From Rhabditophanes sp. KR3021 (Eukaryota > Nematoda > Chromadorea > Rhabditida > Alloionematidae): a DNA stretch of 64,000 bases. Within the stretch, counting starts at the first letter, position 1. Each line of letters begins with the position of its first letter. The notes under the pieces are model-generated. The model saw only the letters and a list, made by a program, of their open reading frames with translations. It had not been told where the DNA came from and searched no databases. Of the stretch, positions 41,172-54,291 are shown one piece after another. The stretch spans positions 6,448,001-6,512,000 of the forward strand of contig CAUJLY010000002.1 of the NCBI GenBank assembly GCA_963281155.1, written 5' to 3'. The translations under genes were made by a program, and so were the position numbers.

Positions 41172-41807
41172 TTCTCAATATTTTTAATATGAAAGTTGCT
41201 TCCGTAGGTTTATAAATTAAAAAACCATTTGTTTACAACAAAATATCAAGATCAACAAGTAAGTAATTACTTACGCTAATTATTTAAGTAGGTTAACAAT
41301 GAATAGCTTAGAACAAAATAAGTCTTCATCAAATTTGATTACGCAATATTGCATATAAATTAGTCATATATGATTCTGTGATGAGTAGTATCAACGAATA
41401 AAGGGTTACTTTTGACTTTGGTTGCTGATGGTTTAAGTCAAGATATGGTGATAAGGTTATGACTAAGCGAGTAGCTGTTATTTTTAGATATAGGTTTTGG
41501 ACTAAGGTGGTTAATACCAAAGCTATTATTTGTGTGTTATTTAAGATAAAGTGAATATTTTAGTCTTCCTTGTTATTAGTAATTATCTACTATACATTAT
41601 TTAATTTGATTTTACCCTAATTTTATCCTTGATTGAATATGGCAAACCTTACATTTATTATTGTATGGCTTGCATATAACGAAACATTACTAATTCAAAA
41701 CAACACATTGAATATAAGTACTTTATTTGAAAATGGCTTAGTTTGTACACAATAAATTGACCATCACAACGATGAAAAAGAATAAATTATAACAAAAACA
41801 TCTAAAT
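41172..41807. other. Intergenic, no gene seen
   Basis: A 636-bp AT-rich gap between the myotubularin stop and the Kelch start, both on the minus strand. It holds AATAAA-like signals for the myotubularin transcript. A minus-strand open frame at 41329-41520 has no family resemblance. Confidence 0.5.
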
Positions 41808-44800
41808 CTAACTTTTGATAGTACTTTCTCTATAATAATTAGTCGGCGGGGGTGGTCTAAAGTTATTAATGATTGGTTTTGTCATTGATGACGATTGTTT
41901 GGGCACGGTGTTGCTACTGTTGATGACTGGGTAAGATGAGTTGATGGAGCATGAGGAGGAAGAGATTCTAGTTGGGAGACCATGAGCGATTGGTGAGGCG
42001 TCGATTGTTTTTGAAGTACACATGGTGAAGCCGTCGAAGTCGTTGCAATAAGTGTTGGGAAAGACATAACTTTCTGAGATTGAAGTGGGTTGAGTTGTAG
42101 TGTCATGTAAGGAGTTTGAGTGATTGTAAACGTCGATGGGAGATGTCCCTTGGCTGAAACGAGACTTTTCAGCGGAAAATAAATTGGCTTCGATGGCTAA
42201 ACTGTAACTTGGTTCCTCACTTCCTTCCTTTTCTTCTTCATGTTCCAAAGGTTCACGGTCTGTATCCATATCCGGTAAAAAATCTTCCTCAATGACTTCG
42301 TTATCTAAATCTTCAATCGTCTGCAGATTCATCGGAACTGGATTATGACTAGTATTCGACATCATCACATTGCAAAACTCATCAGACAAAGCATCCGAAG
42401 CAAATCTAATCCTCTTGTTTCCCACGACGTGATCTTCCTCACCGAAATGATTATCAAAAGAAGCATGGTTACTATTATTATGCTGATGAATAAAGGATGA
42501 ACGATCTCCGGACTAAAAAAAAAACATTAATAAATAAATCAAACTTTATGTAAAAATGGGCACAAACAAGTTACAAAGAATTAAAGTTCAAGAACTAACT
42601 CTTCCAAACTGAACTTGTCTGCAAAAAAGTTGAGTAGTATATTGTGGATATACAAATAGTGGTGGTTAAATCATACCGATTTTGTATCATACGAAAGATT
42701 GTGTTCTTTGTCTGCGTACAGGAGGGGAGATCCATAATGGTGGCGATGACTTTCTTCTAATAGTGTTCCATTATGGGAGTTCCGCGAACTTGTGTCGCGA
42801 GGTGTAAAATCTGGATGATTGTTTAGTTGGAGGAGTTGTTCTTTTGTGGCAATTAGTAGCATTTTTAAGTTGTAGATGTAGTCTTCGTAGACGGATTTGC
42901 AGAAAGTCATTCCATCGTCATCAATATATTTTTCAAGTGTGAATTGAGTAGGATGTGGTTGAGATCTTGGATATTCTGAATTTTGATATGCTACTTGGAA
43001 GTTGCTTTGGATGGTGAGGGAAGAAGCGGCATCATTGTTGCTTAAACTTTCAGCAGACACACTTCTACCTATGCCATGACTTCTTTCGGGTGCTTTTGTT
43101 TCAGTTGAGCAATCACTTTCTCCGCAATACAAGTTCATCTTATCTTCAGCATGAGTAAGGCCATAAAGCCTTAAAAACACAGAAAGTTGACACACATGGT
43201 AACGTGGGAAAATTCTAGCCGTAATCTTATTACAATTATACAAATCATTAACAAAATGCGTCTTCTTAAGAGCAACATAATGCCAGAACGATAAAATTTG
43301 GGGTCCCTCTGGTGTACCCAACCCTAACCTCTTAATGGTTTCTTTCTTTTGTTTAATAGAGTTAAATAAAAAGTCTACAAATAAGCCTGAGCAAGAGTGA
43401 TGAACTAATTTAATTAAAAAGTACTCGTTAAACTCGAATTCTTTTGGAAATTGTATGATCAGTTGAAAGACACAGTCAATAAATTGAAGGAAAATAGGCG
43501 ACCTTTCTTCTGGTTTATCTCCTGAAATGAATAAATGTTATTGTTAATGTAATAAAAAAACGTTTAATAATTTTTCGAAATGCGGTGACTGTGTTCCTAC
43601 TGCTTTTTAGTTCCTTGTGCATTCAAAATACGAACATTAGCTGAGAGGTATTTTACGTGTCATCCATGTTTAAGCCTTATTTCAATACTCATTTATTTCA
43701 GTCCCAAAACATCGCCTTAATCCTGGTGTTAGTTAATCTAAAATAACTAGGGAATCAAGAAAAAGAGATGCCAAAGGTGCTCGTTCGTTGGGTGATGAAG
43801 GATCAGGTACCACAGTTAATCCTCCAAGACTTCTTAGATGCCAGTGAACGTGTTAATTTAAGAAAATCTTGATAATTAATTTTTTCATCCATATTTTTTA
43901 TCCTTTTTTAATTTAGTAAGTTTACCTGGAATCAAGCCATTTCTTTCTAGGAATTTATGTCCAAATTCAACCCAATCTCTCATCAAAAGAACCTTAAATC
44001 CTTCAAATGTCCTATAAAATGGATCACAAATCAACTTGGTTAGACACGTAATTTGCGACGTCCTATCCCAACCATCTGAGCAATGGACGAGAACATTCTT
44101 CTTAGAGTCGAAAAGCAATGTAGCTGTAAAAATAGCTGTTTCCAAGAGTGAGCTGACGTAGTTGATCCATGCTCCATTCTGAACAAGTGCACTTCCCTTG
44201 TCTGTGATTTCATTAGATGACAAGACAGTTCTAAGTTCGTTAAAGGCAGCTTTAACGGCATGGATATTTGTTAAATTTCTAAAATTGATATCTGTATTTG
44301 GGTAGCATTCAGCTGTCTCGTAACCACCGAATTTAGTTCTATTGGCTAAGGCAGCGGCATAACTTCTGGCGTCTATGATATGAAGACCTTTATTTACACC
44401 TTCAATTGCTTTCCTACAATGGTCTATATAAATGACGTCTTCTGAAATAGGCCCCATGAAGAATTTGATATAAGGTTGAGAAGAACGTAACAAAACTGCT
44501 TCCGTTTCTTTGCAATTCCAGACAGCAGTTGGAATTCTATTTAAAAATCGCGCTGTGTCAAGAGTTTGCAGCATTTCATCTGAGAAAGATGTGGGGACAA
44601 TGATTTTACGAGGGTAAGTATCGCAAAATTTGAAGTCGTTGTTCTTTGTGCTGATTCTCCAATGTTTTTTATTGTATTGGAGTCTGTTGAACTCTTTTTC
44701 CACACTTTCTTCCCCATTTCCGTCTTTAAGGCCTTTTTGGTAGATCTGCCATAAAAAGGGATTTGAATGTTCAGACCCTTGTTTGTGAAGTTCTGATGAC

Positions 44801-45447
44801 AATGTGAAAGTAAACATTTTATCAATGGGACTTTTGTCAACAGCCAAATGTGACAAATTCTTATACCACAAACAAGCCATCTCCACAGTCGAAAAGCGTA
44901 ATTTCCATGTCTTTGCCTCTTTACACAAAATAGTCAAAACTAATGGGTTTCTGTTTTCGATTTCATCGATATTAGCAACAGGAATAACTGCCACCACTTC
45001 TCTTGCTTCACAAGTTAAGATAATTCGGTAATGAGAAAGGTACAGGTGGCAATTGATACATTCTACAGACCCATGAAAAACTTCTCCCGGCAAAGAGGTT
45101 GAAGCCATTGTCAATTCTACTGTTTCCTCTTTTGTTAAAGCTAATGATGATTTGCCGTCAATATTCTTTTCCTGTTCTGTGATTGATTCATCTCCCAAAG
45201 TAGTTAAGTCTTGACTTTGGTTTGAAAGTAATTCAGGATTACTTTTGATGTCTTGATGGTGGTCTGATGTGATTCCATTATTGTCAACTTCAGTTTCTTT
45301 ATGTTCACCAATATTAGATTGAGGAGTCATACCTTGAGCAGAGTTATTTTGACTCCCTTTTATAGTATTGTCAGAGTGACTATTATTTTCCTCACCACAA
45401 AATAAGTTCTTGCTGTCCTGGGGAGTATTATTTTGGATTATTTGCAT
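41808..45447 (-). CDS. mtm-3: Myotubularin-type phosphoinositide 3-phosphatase (MTMR3/MTMR4-like)
   Basis: Exons 43926-45447, 42677-43521 and 41808-42512 give 1023 residues in one frame. After a disordered Asn/Ser-rich start comes a GRAM-like region (VFHGSVECINCHLYLSHYRI), then the phosphatase: DARSYAAALANRTKFGG, closest to MTMR3/4 (other subgroups lack the SYAAA form), NIHAVKAAFNELR, and the active site CSDGWDRT at residues 456-463 with Cys and Arg intact. Exon 2 continues FLQFIDCV and FEFNEYF, typical of the fold. Such enzymes remove the 3-phosphate of PI3P and PI(3,5)P2 on endosomes. The C-terminal third is low-complexity and ends in a proline stretch. I see no FYVE finger, which MTMR3/4 proteins normally carry. 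Introns of 404 and 164 bp are large for this window. Confidence 0.9.
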
Positions 45448-47960
45448 TGTTTGGAGAACTTTGGACTAATCAAATGTTTAGTTCAACAGTTGCCTATTAA
45501 CAAACAAAAATATTTTTCTTCCACAATTGATTAAAACGTTATCTTTTGAGATTTAATAAATAATCACACTCTGTCTTTTCTTTAAATAAAAACAAGTTTC
45601 GGAGAGCGTAGATATTCTTAATTGATCCAACAAATAGTTAAAAATATTAAATCTGGAAAGTTGCAAGTTATGCAAGGCTCATTTATTTTTAAAAGTATAT
45701 ATTTAACGTTATAACGACACAAAAATAGGATTAGTAATTAGCAAATAGGCTAAAAAATATAAAAAATTATTTATGTTGACTACGACAATGAGACGCCACT
45801 TAAATATATTTTGCAATCAAAAAAAATTATAATCATGGGTTGTATTTTATTTTGTAAAATCATCTCTTTCCGTGAGTTTGTGAATATTTTCAAAAAAGAA
45901 AATTCTTAATATTAAAAAGGATTAACAGAAGCTGTCATTGTCAAAAGCTAATTATTTTGATATTAAACTATGGTGTGATTTTAAACAGCAATTTGCTAAT
46001 ATAATGTATAAATGTTTCTTAAAGTCAAATATATATGGAATGTTATGAAGCAACCCATTATAAAATAAATAATATAGTTACTACATTGATGTCCATTTAG
46101 TGACACATATTTTAAACTACATTATGTCAAATTATATGATATGATATTATGAGTGTTGATGAATATAAGAAAATACACACCAATAACCAGTTTCAAACTG
46201 AAAGTCATTATATCTAAATAACACCCCAAAAGAATAAATTTATTTTGAATCATCCATTTTTTGGTAACTTTTAAAAAACCAAAGAGATACTTTTGGTCAA
46301 CTATGTGATGACTAAACATTACAAATCATTAAATTAATGTCGATTCTTCATTTTTATTCTAAGGAGGAGTAGACTAAAAGATAAACCCCTATTAAGAACA
46401 CGTTGTTTGTCAATAACAACAATATCACTGACGACACTGTAAAATAAATAATCATTAAAGTTATTATAAAAAATATATGATGTTGTACAGACAACAAAAT
46501 AAACAATAACCAATTTTACCTGAAGAATCATCTAATCAAAATAGCAGATTGTTAGTTGCTATTAAAAGAAATAAAAGTATACTTATTATTGCTGTTGAAG
46601 TCTCAAATAACATCTAATTTTTGTTGGTGCGATCAATTAAATGGTTCTTTTTTATTTAAAGTAATTTAACGGTTTCCAACAACAACTGCGATCGTCGTTT
46701 CTTATGTGCAAGGCCAATTGAGATCATCAAATTGGTTCTATTTAACTTGATACTAATAGAGAATGACGTTTTTTAAATTAAAGTACATTTGCAGTTTTGT
46801 AAACATGTGGTCATTTGTAGATACAAACTTTCGCAATATGTTAGAAAAACACAAAAAATATGTTTTATATTTACAATTTCTCCATCGTGATTCACTGGTA
46901 GCGCATTCACAAATTTCGTCAGAAGGGAAAAATCGCAGCCTAAACATCAAAAATCAGTCCAGATAGTAATAAGGAAGTCTAGTTAATTATATCAAAAAAT
47001 AAAAGTTATTAAACAGCAACATAAAAAGAAAAGACTAAACTTGGTGAAGACGTAAAAAAAGAGATTGACATATGTTTAGAGAAGAACACATTTTGTCATA
47101 AAATGGAAGATAATGCTTGCAGCAGAATAAAAAAGCAATGTCACAGTTACACTTACACCAAAAAATTGAACTTCTTAAAAAAGAGAAGTAATTGACTATA
47201 TGGATATATATATATATTTTGTTAAGAAGGTTAAGGGCGGTAGGGCAAGGGTATACTTTGAATGAACTGAATCTTTGCATAATATAAATAAAAGGTCTAA
47301 CAAATATGTGTATACTAAATATATAATAAATCAAATATAAAATGATAACTCGTTGTCGTGTATGCTACTGTTTCGGCCAAGCCATTTTTTGTTGTTATGA
47401 ATGGAAGAGTAAAGTGTGTAGCCACTTTTTCAGGTCACATGTTCTATTTAGAAAAAATTGTGAGTATAAAATGAGGCAGAAAAATGACAAATAAAAATAA
47501 ACAAATAAAATGACGATCTATTATTGTTCTGTTTATATGATATCATCATCTGCTCAAGAAAGTTGTGATTCTTGAAATGTACATAATTTAAGCTCTCAAA
47601 ATATATATACAATTTATGAATGTTGCAAATGATATGGAGCTTGCTATGTTATCTTTTATGTCATTCATTATTATATAGTTGGATGTATACATAGATACGA
47701 TCATCGTCACATTCATACCTGATGCATTTAAGAAGGCATTATTATCTCAAAATCATTAGCACTCTTGATGTTGGAATATTTAGTAATTTATTAAATAAAA
47801 AAGAACGAATGTTCGAAAAGAATTAATAACGAGGTGTGTGAATGACAGGGTATCAGAATTTACTACGATAAAACAATTATCATCATTCAAACACACTAAA
47901 CATCATCCCCAAAATTTCAGTTCTTCACAAGTTTTTAAATTACGGGAGGGAGATATAATC

Positions 47961-48025
47961 TTTATGTATGACATTTATGTATAATATTTATGTATAATAT
48001 TTATACATATTATTTATACATATGT
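47961..48025. repeat. AT-only tandem and inverted repeat
   Basis: Units of ATTTATGTATAAT repeat and then turn into their inverse (ATTATTTATACAT), so the stretch could fold into a long hairpin or cruciform. No coding capacity. Its role is unknown; simple-repeat growth is the plain explanation. Confidence 0.6.
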
Positions 48026-48889
48026 ACAGATGATATAATAATAATTTAATAAAACTACACACACCAAACAAAATAACAATCGAAATGTTCTCTGTTTTGT
48101 TTGGAAAGGAATTAGCTTATATTAGAGGAAAGCTTAGTAGGTATACTGTTCGAGAGTCTAAATAATTGTATCAAGCAAAGACAACTCTAGACGCCACTTT
48201 TACACGATCTTCAACTCATTTACTGATACTTTACATCCTATTTTCTCACAAAAACAAATGTTCAACAAAAAGTTACGAGACTTCATCAATCACTCTATAT
48301 CCTGGAACATCAAAACAACTTAATCAATATTCGCAAAATAAGAAACAAAAAGCTACCTTTCCATTGCTTAATCAACCATTTGAACTTCTATTGATAAATT
48401 ACACAACAAAAGAAATCTTATTTGGGGAAGAGTCACATAAAATTAAAAACCATTCAACTATTAGGATATTGTAATTGTCATTTCTCGATATCAATCTAAA
48501 CAAATAAAGCCATCCCATTTTTTGAGCTGAAAAAACACATGACAAAAAGACCGTGGTAAGATACTTTTTTGTTCATTTTTTAAGCTCATAAAATACTTTA
48601 CGTTAAGAATATATATCCTTACCATATATTTTTTTTACATCACGACAAACAGGGTGGTGAAAGTTGTCCAATAAGCGAAACTTAAACATATGAAGGGACA
48701 GACAAAGGGGTTGTTTGGTTTTGTTTATGAAAAAGTACAATACAAAATCAAATCAGGGTAGATAAGCGATTTGAGAAATGATTATATTAGAGGTGGACAC
48801 TTACACACATACCAATGACATTTTAAAATCATATGAATAAGTGGTGGTGTGTATGTAGGATGTTTTGTCGCCGAGTGTATGTATGTGGG

Positions 48890-49060
48890 GTCGTTTAATT
48901 TTATCGCGCATTGGCATCACCATACAAATATGAAGTTACCGCTGCGTCGATTGATTGAGCGGTTGTTAGATGGTCGTGACGTGGTGACGTCCTCAAAACA
49001 GCCCTTTCGTCAGAAGGGTTAGATGAGGCGTCATTCAATTTAAAGGGGTCGCTGGTGTGT
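48890..49060. promoter_or_regulatory. GC-richer patch with clustered TGACG (CRE/ATF-like) motifs
   Basis: In an otherwise AT-rich desert, TGACGT (48977-48982), TGACGTC (48985-48991), CGTCA (49008-49012) and CGTCA (49029-49033) lie within 57 bp. CRE/ATF/bZIP factors bind TGACGTCA-like sites. The cluster and the local base composition suggest an enhancer or the promoter of an unrecognised transcript; this is inference from motifs only. Confidence 0.35.
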
Positions 49061-52000
49061 GACTACATATTTTGTAAGATACACGATTGAACTAAATTGA
49101 AGCATGCTCCTAATGCTTCAACTTTTATCCAACAAACAATTAAAGGTTTAATCAAAAAAGTGCATTTAATTTGTTTTTAATATATTTATACATACTTATT
49201 TGATATCAAGCCAATGCATCACTTCACTCGTTATTTTGTTATTTTGACAATTAGAAGCAAAAAGACAATTAACAAATCATCTTATCCAAGGAATGCCTTT
49301 TGTTGTTTTTGGTAAAAATAAAAATAAATTTGGAAGGAATGCAGTAGACACGTGACTTTAATAAATGCATAATGATACCCATTTAAATGTTACTAGCTAG
49401 ACAGAAAAGTTTAGCTGGGTGGTAGTTTAAGTTAGAAAAGAAAACCTTGTTTGGCTAGACACAATTCCATCTACTAATAAAGTATACTAATATGAAGATA
49501 AGGATGCCATTATACTTGAAAAATAAACGAACATCCCAAACATCATAGATCACCTTGTTTCAAACTATTTATAGCCATTGTATTTGTTTGATGATGATCA
49601 GGGTATTGTTTAATTAATAGTCAAAAAGAGACTTTAATCTTTGCATCAAAAATTGTGAAAACATATTTTTACAAATATGGAATAAACAAATGGTAATAGA
49701 TGGGTATGATTGAAACAAAGAAATATGCTGAGATAAATATTATTGACAATGTGCTCAATTTTAGCTATTTGAAAATAGAGAAAGAGTTAGTCGAAGGTAT
49801 GTATAGGAGTTATAAATATATTAGTTGCACTATATATTTTGCAAACACAAAAATCAAACAAGAGAGGTTAATTTTGAAAGTCCAGTAAAAAGAAAAAATG
49901 ACATATATTTAGGGAATAGACAGCCGTCTCTAACTTTAACAAAATCAGCTGCGCAATTTAAAAAAAATAAACCTATAGAAATTGATTATAGAGAGTGTTC
50001 TCAACTCTTTTGAGCCAATACAAAGCTCTCTAGCTAAAAAGTATGCTTAATAAGAGAACACAACAAAATGTTATTTCACTAATAATACATCAACTAAATT
50101 AAACTTTCAATGAATATTTAGGGGATTAGTTGATAAAAGGAATATAAGATTTGTACACATATAGCAGTGTATGTGTGTCTTGTTCGAGTGGCATTTATTG
50201 CGAACGGCAGTTTGTATAGTTAATGGAATATGCTACTTATTTACATCAATACAATTGAAGCAAAATTGTTATTTGTAATTGACAATTTTATATCCTAAGT
50301 GTAAATAAATATATGCTTGAGGGGTAGAGTCGATCAAATCTTTAAGAATGGTTGGATTGGAAAATGCTGAAAGGGATTCTCCCTAAAGGTAATTTTTTAG
50401 CGTGTACTTTAAGAAAAGACATTTTTAGATTATAGTGCATATTGAGTTGGAGTAGTTTCAGTCATTATTTTTTCGTTAATATTCTTTGTTATTGCTCAGA
50501 TTTAAAAAGCAACATCTATACATAACGTGGATCAAATAAATAGTATTGCACAACATGGCAAAGTTATGAATTTTATGCAATAGCATTCTCCTAACAGCAA
50601 AAAATGGTTTGGCTGATTAAACTACTTTATTTCAAATATAAATGCTGATTATTAAGATAATTGTTACAATAAAAAGAGCATAACCAAAATGGAAGAGAAA
50701 ATCATGCTATCTTTCTTTAACACGCACTTTATTTAAACAAAGAAGGATGGAATTATGTAAATACATGATTACTACAATCAATCTTCATGCACAATAAGAT
50801 TATTTCAATGAATAAATTGTTAAATACTACAAAATTAAAAAATGCAGAATTTAGATGTAAGTTTTTGAAGAAATATACTCCTAACTAGCATAAATTACAT
50901 AAACAACACCATCTTTGTACATCAAGCAATTAGATTTCGCCCTTAATGCAATCATTTATTAAATAATATAAAATACATACACGATGTTCAATATGAAGTT
51001 ATATTTAGGATTAATCTTAAATTTTGATCAACTCAGCATGTTGCATCTCCATTATGATTACTTTTTGTTCAAGACATCGGTTCTTATTAAATTTCTTTTT
51101 TAATAAACATAGCTTAAATTGTGGTGTACAATTTCCTAAATTTATCAGTTTGATGGTACTAAGTATAATCCAAATCTCGTGGTATATCTATTAAATGAAT
51201 TGGTTCTTAAGGTTCCTTTTAAAGGTAAAATCAGTTGAAAGCAACGCATGGAAATTGAGCAACATATAAAGTTTAATAATCCGGATAAGATTGATAGATT
51301 TTAACTCCTTTCATTGATAGTGGGTCAATTAAGCATTTATACAACGAATTTTGACAATTCACATTTTAGGCATTTTCGCCTGATTTAAAACCTATGAAAT
51401 TGAAGCAAGATTGAAACTTTTGCAATATTTACATTTAAATAATTACCCGAAATTCATGTATCCATCAGTCCAAGTATTTCACAAAATTCAGTAAACAAAC
51501 TCCAAATAAATATCTCATTATTTGGTTAGATAGAGTAGTATTCCCTTACAGCAATAAATTATAAGATAAATATTCCAATATCTACGCATATCCTTAAATG
51601 AATGATATAATCCAGCATTAATTATCAATTCTAACCGCTTTTGGACTAAACTCATAATCCATTAAACTTAAACAAGAGACATATGCTGTCTTAAATATTT
51701 ATTTTACAAAGAAAAATTATATAACATATTATCTCGCTACGATCAACGTACAAATAAATTGATTCAATTAGCGTGTGCTTAAAGAATATGTTTAAATCAC
51801 ATTTCATTGATGGCACACCAAACTTGCATTTATTTAATCTAGATATTAAGGATTTTTTGGCAAAGCAGAAGTTCTCAATATGCAGAGTAAGTTTTCCTTA
51901 AATTGTTAATAAATTATTTTGCAGAATTTAAATGTATATGGCAATCATTATGGTAAATAAAAACCGCATTTTTGAAACTAAAGCAGCAACTCCCAATTTG

Positions 52001-52960
52001 AATGAATCATCTGATCAAGTACCATCTCATGAAATACATAATATTTGCTTATCATTATGCAATAGTTAAGAAATGATGATTTTCAAACTTAGTACCCTTC
52101 CTCCTGGCCATATCAAAGGGTTTAAAGAGCAAATTGCATTTTTCCAGCATTTTGATAGTTTTTCAATCAAGCAGGCATAATTATTTGAAAATAAGTCTAC
52201 GATTTGAAAACAAATGCAAAACATATTTAATATCCTTAAATTAATTTACATAATAACAAAATGGAAATATAAAGCGAAACTTTGAAAATGTCACATAAAT
52301 GTAAAGCTTGCATTTTTTAGTCTGGAACAGATCTGAAAGTACACATGTAAAGAGAATACAAAAGAGAAAACTAAACCTTTGACCAACTATTATTACACAT
52401 TTTCGTACAGAATGTCTAAGAAGTGCACAACACAAAACGAAGCAACAGTTTCAGCAATTGTAAAAGTTGGCATAACTTACACGTTGATACTTTGCAAACT
52501 GAACTTCAAGTAAGCCTTTATGATTCCTTTTCTTTCATACAAGACAACTATCTCATTGATAAATCGCATGCGTTGTAATATTAAGACTGGGCGTTTAATA
52601 ACTATTTAAAATAATCTTTTAAAAATAATAATTCAAAATGAATCCTTTTTTAACTTAATAAATGGAAAGGAAGAAAATTGAAGGAAAAAAAGAAAAACAG
52701 CATTTAAAATTTCTTATTAGTTAAAAGCATAGATAAAGGTTTATATTTAATTATTATTCGTGTTTATTTATGTCGGTTGCAGGACGTGTTAGATTCTAAT
52801 AATAAACAACACGATATGTATTAGACTGATTTATTGATAGAAAATCGGGATATATAGGCACAAAAATGATGAATGATAGATTTGAAATACAATTTATAGT
52901 ACAAGGTATATGTAACACGAAGCATTTAAGAAGAACAATATCGTAATTTAGATTTTTTGT

Positions 52961-53492
52961 TTAATAAATATTTCTTAAATCCACGTTTTGGGGAAAGACT
53001 CCATGGTGTTCTTCGTATTGTTGTTCATCCTGAAGGTAAGTTACCCTTTTGATTGTTCTTCGGTCGGTTTCCTGAACTTGACCAGCCAAGAAAATTTCAT
53101 CTAGAACGTGGTAGGCAGTGTTGAATTGCAAGGATAAAGTGACTGCGCTGCATCCAGGGAATAAAGAGGCAAAGCATTCAATAAAGAAATCCATTGCTTC
53201 AAGAATGATGAGTTCGTTGTCTTCGGCAGAAATTGCACAAGCCATAAACATTCCATGGTATCTAAAGTTAGATAAATAAATACAATTTCGCGTATTATGA
53301 ATGTACTTACCTCTTGTAAACTATCTTGAAATTCTTGTATTCAATAATAGAACACATGCTAGCACTACGATTAGAGACAGTTGCCCAGATATCCCGCAAA
53401 TACATTTTCTTTTCAATGAAATTGTAAGCTTCAAACCATTTTTGAAAGATTATGGCTCCAGTAGTTTCAAAACCAACCATAAATTGAATCAT
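52961..53492 (-). CDS. aps-1: AP-1 adaptor complex sigma subunit
   Basis: Exons 53311-53492 and 52961-53261, separated by a 49-bp intron, give 160 residues, the usual sigma length. The start MIQFMVGFETTG, then FQKWFEAY, KMCS-like SMCSIIEY, KIVYKRYHGMF, DNELIILEAMDFF, LQFNTAYHVLDEIF and GQVQET follow sigma subunits of AP-1/AP-2 in order. KIVYKRY and GQVQET favour AP-1. The protein is a small core subunit of the clathrin adaptor for trans-Golgi and endosomal sorting, folded as a longin domain. It is more divergent than expected for so conserved a family, and the C-terminus after VQET is unlike the usual end. Confidence 0.88.
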
Positions 53493-53950
53493 AATTAAGC
53501 AAATGACGTTCTAATTAATACATTGTTCTTTTTAAAATTACACGTCAACAAACGATGATGTTCACTATTGCTTGTAAGCATACTACTGAATTAGCATATA
53601 ATCATATGCGTTGGAATCAATTGTACCTTCTTTTATGATCAAGAAGGTAAAACAATTTAAGAAGATAACAAATAAAAAACAGTTATATTTATAGCAATAA
53701 TACAAATGTCTTTTAAAATCAAAGGTTATAAAAAGAACAACGATGAATAAGTCTTCTTAAATAAAATGTTTTCGTTATCATCTACTTCGAATTTGTTTTT
53801 ATAGCATATTTGTTTCATTAATTTGTGTGTTTCTCTGATTTAACATTAGTTTCCTATTCAAGTAATTTTTGTAAGTAAGGTTCATTTTTAGGTAGTCATT
53901 AAATTAGTTTGTGAGATTAGTACAGGTTCTTTGTTTTAATTTTAGGTTTA

Positions 53951-54291
53951 TTACTTACAGTTTTCCTTTTTCATATATCGCTTGAACAATGGAGTAAGAA
54001 TACGATTCATGTCACGTCCAAATCTCTCGCCATGCTCCATAAGACGTGCTGATTTTCAGCTATCCCAGTGCTATTTCTATCTATCGCCAAATCAACACCA
54101 TTGATATGTACAGAATGACGACTAATTATGTTGACATCATCAATTAGTCTCTCATTTCCATCAATATACCGGATATTAATGCCGTGTTGAATAGTCTCCA
54201 TATTGTTAACAAGATTATAATAATGGAGACGGCCTCTGTAAGTTATATCAACCAACAAATGTTTTGGGCGAAAAGAATCATTTTTAGGCAT
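53951..54291 (-). CDS. Small basic protein, unknown, with apparent 1-bp frameshift
   Basis: From ATG 54291 the frame reads PKHLLVDITYRGRLHYYN, then GINIRYIDGNERLID, HINGVDLAIDRN and GIAEN. It then runs into a run of four T (plus strand 54054-54057), after which the good frame is one base off: RLMEHGERFGRDMNRILTP, LFKRYMKKENCK and a stop at 53951-53953. The continuation is rich in charged residues and plausible codons, so I treat both parts as one protein of about 113 residues. I do not recognise it. It lies upstream of AP-1 sigma on the same strand, 458 bp away. A GTAAGTAA at the end could alternatively be a splice donor to an exon I cannot find. Confidence 0.4.

Larger units (their letters stand above)
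45448..52960. other. AT-rich gene-free stretch (7.5 kb)
   Basis: No supported gene. Open frames such as 47035-47334 (-) and 48166-48474 (+) lack motifs and look AT-driven. Two local structures are listed separately: an AT-only inverted repeat near 47.97 kb and a GC-richer patch with TGACG motifs near 48.98 kb. Confidence 0.55.

Noticed and set aside
48166..48474. Plus-strand open frame of 102 codons
   Set aside because: Composition rich in Ile/Leu/Lys/Asn/Ser without a domain; starts at a non-ATG codon; isolated in a gene desert.
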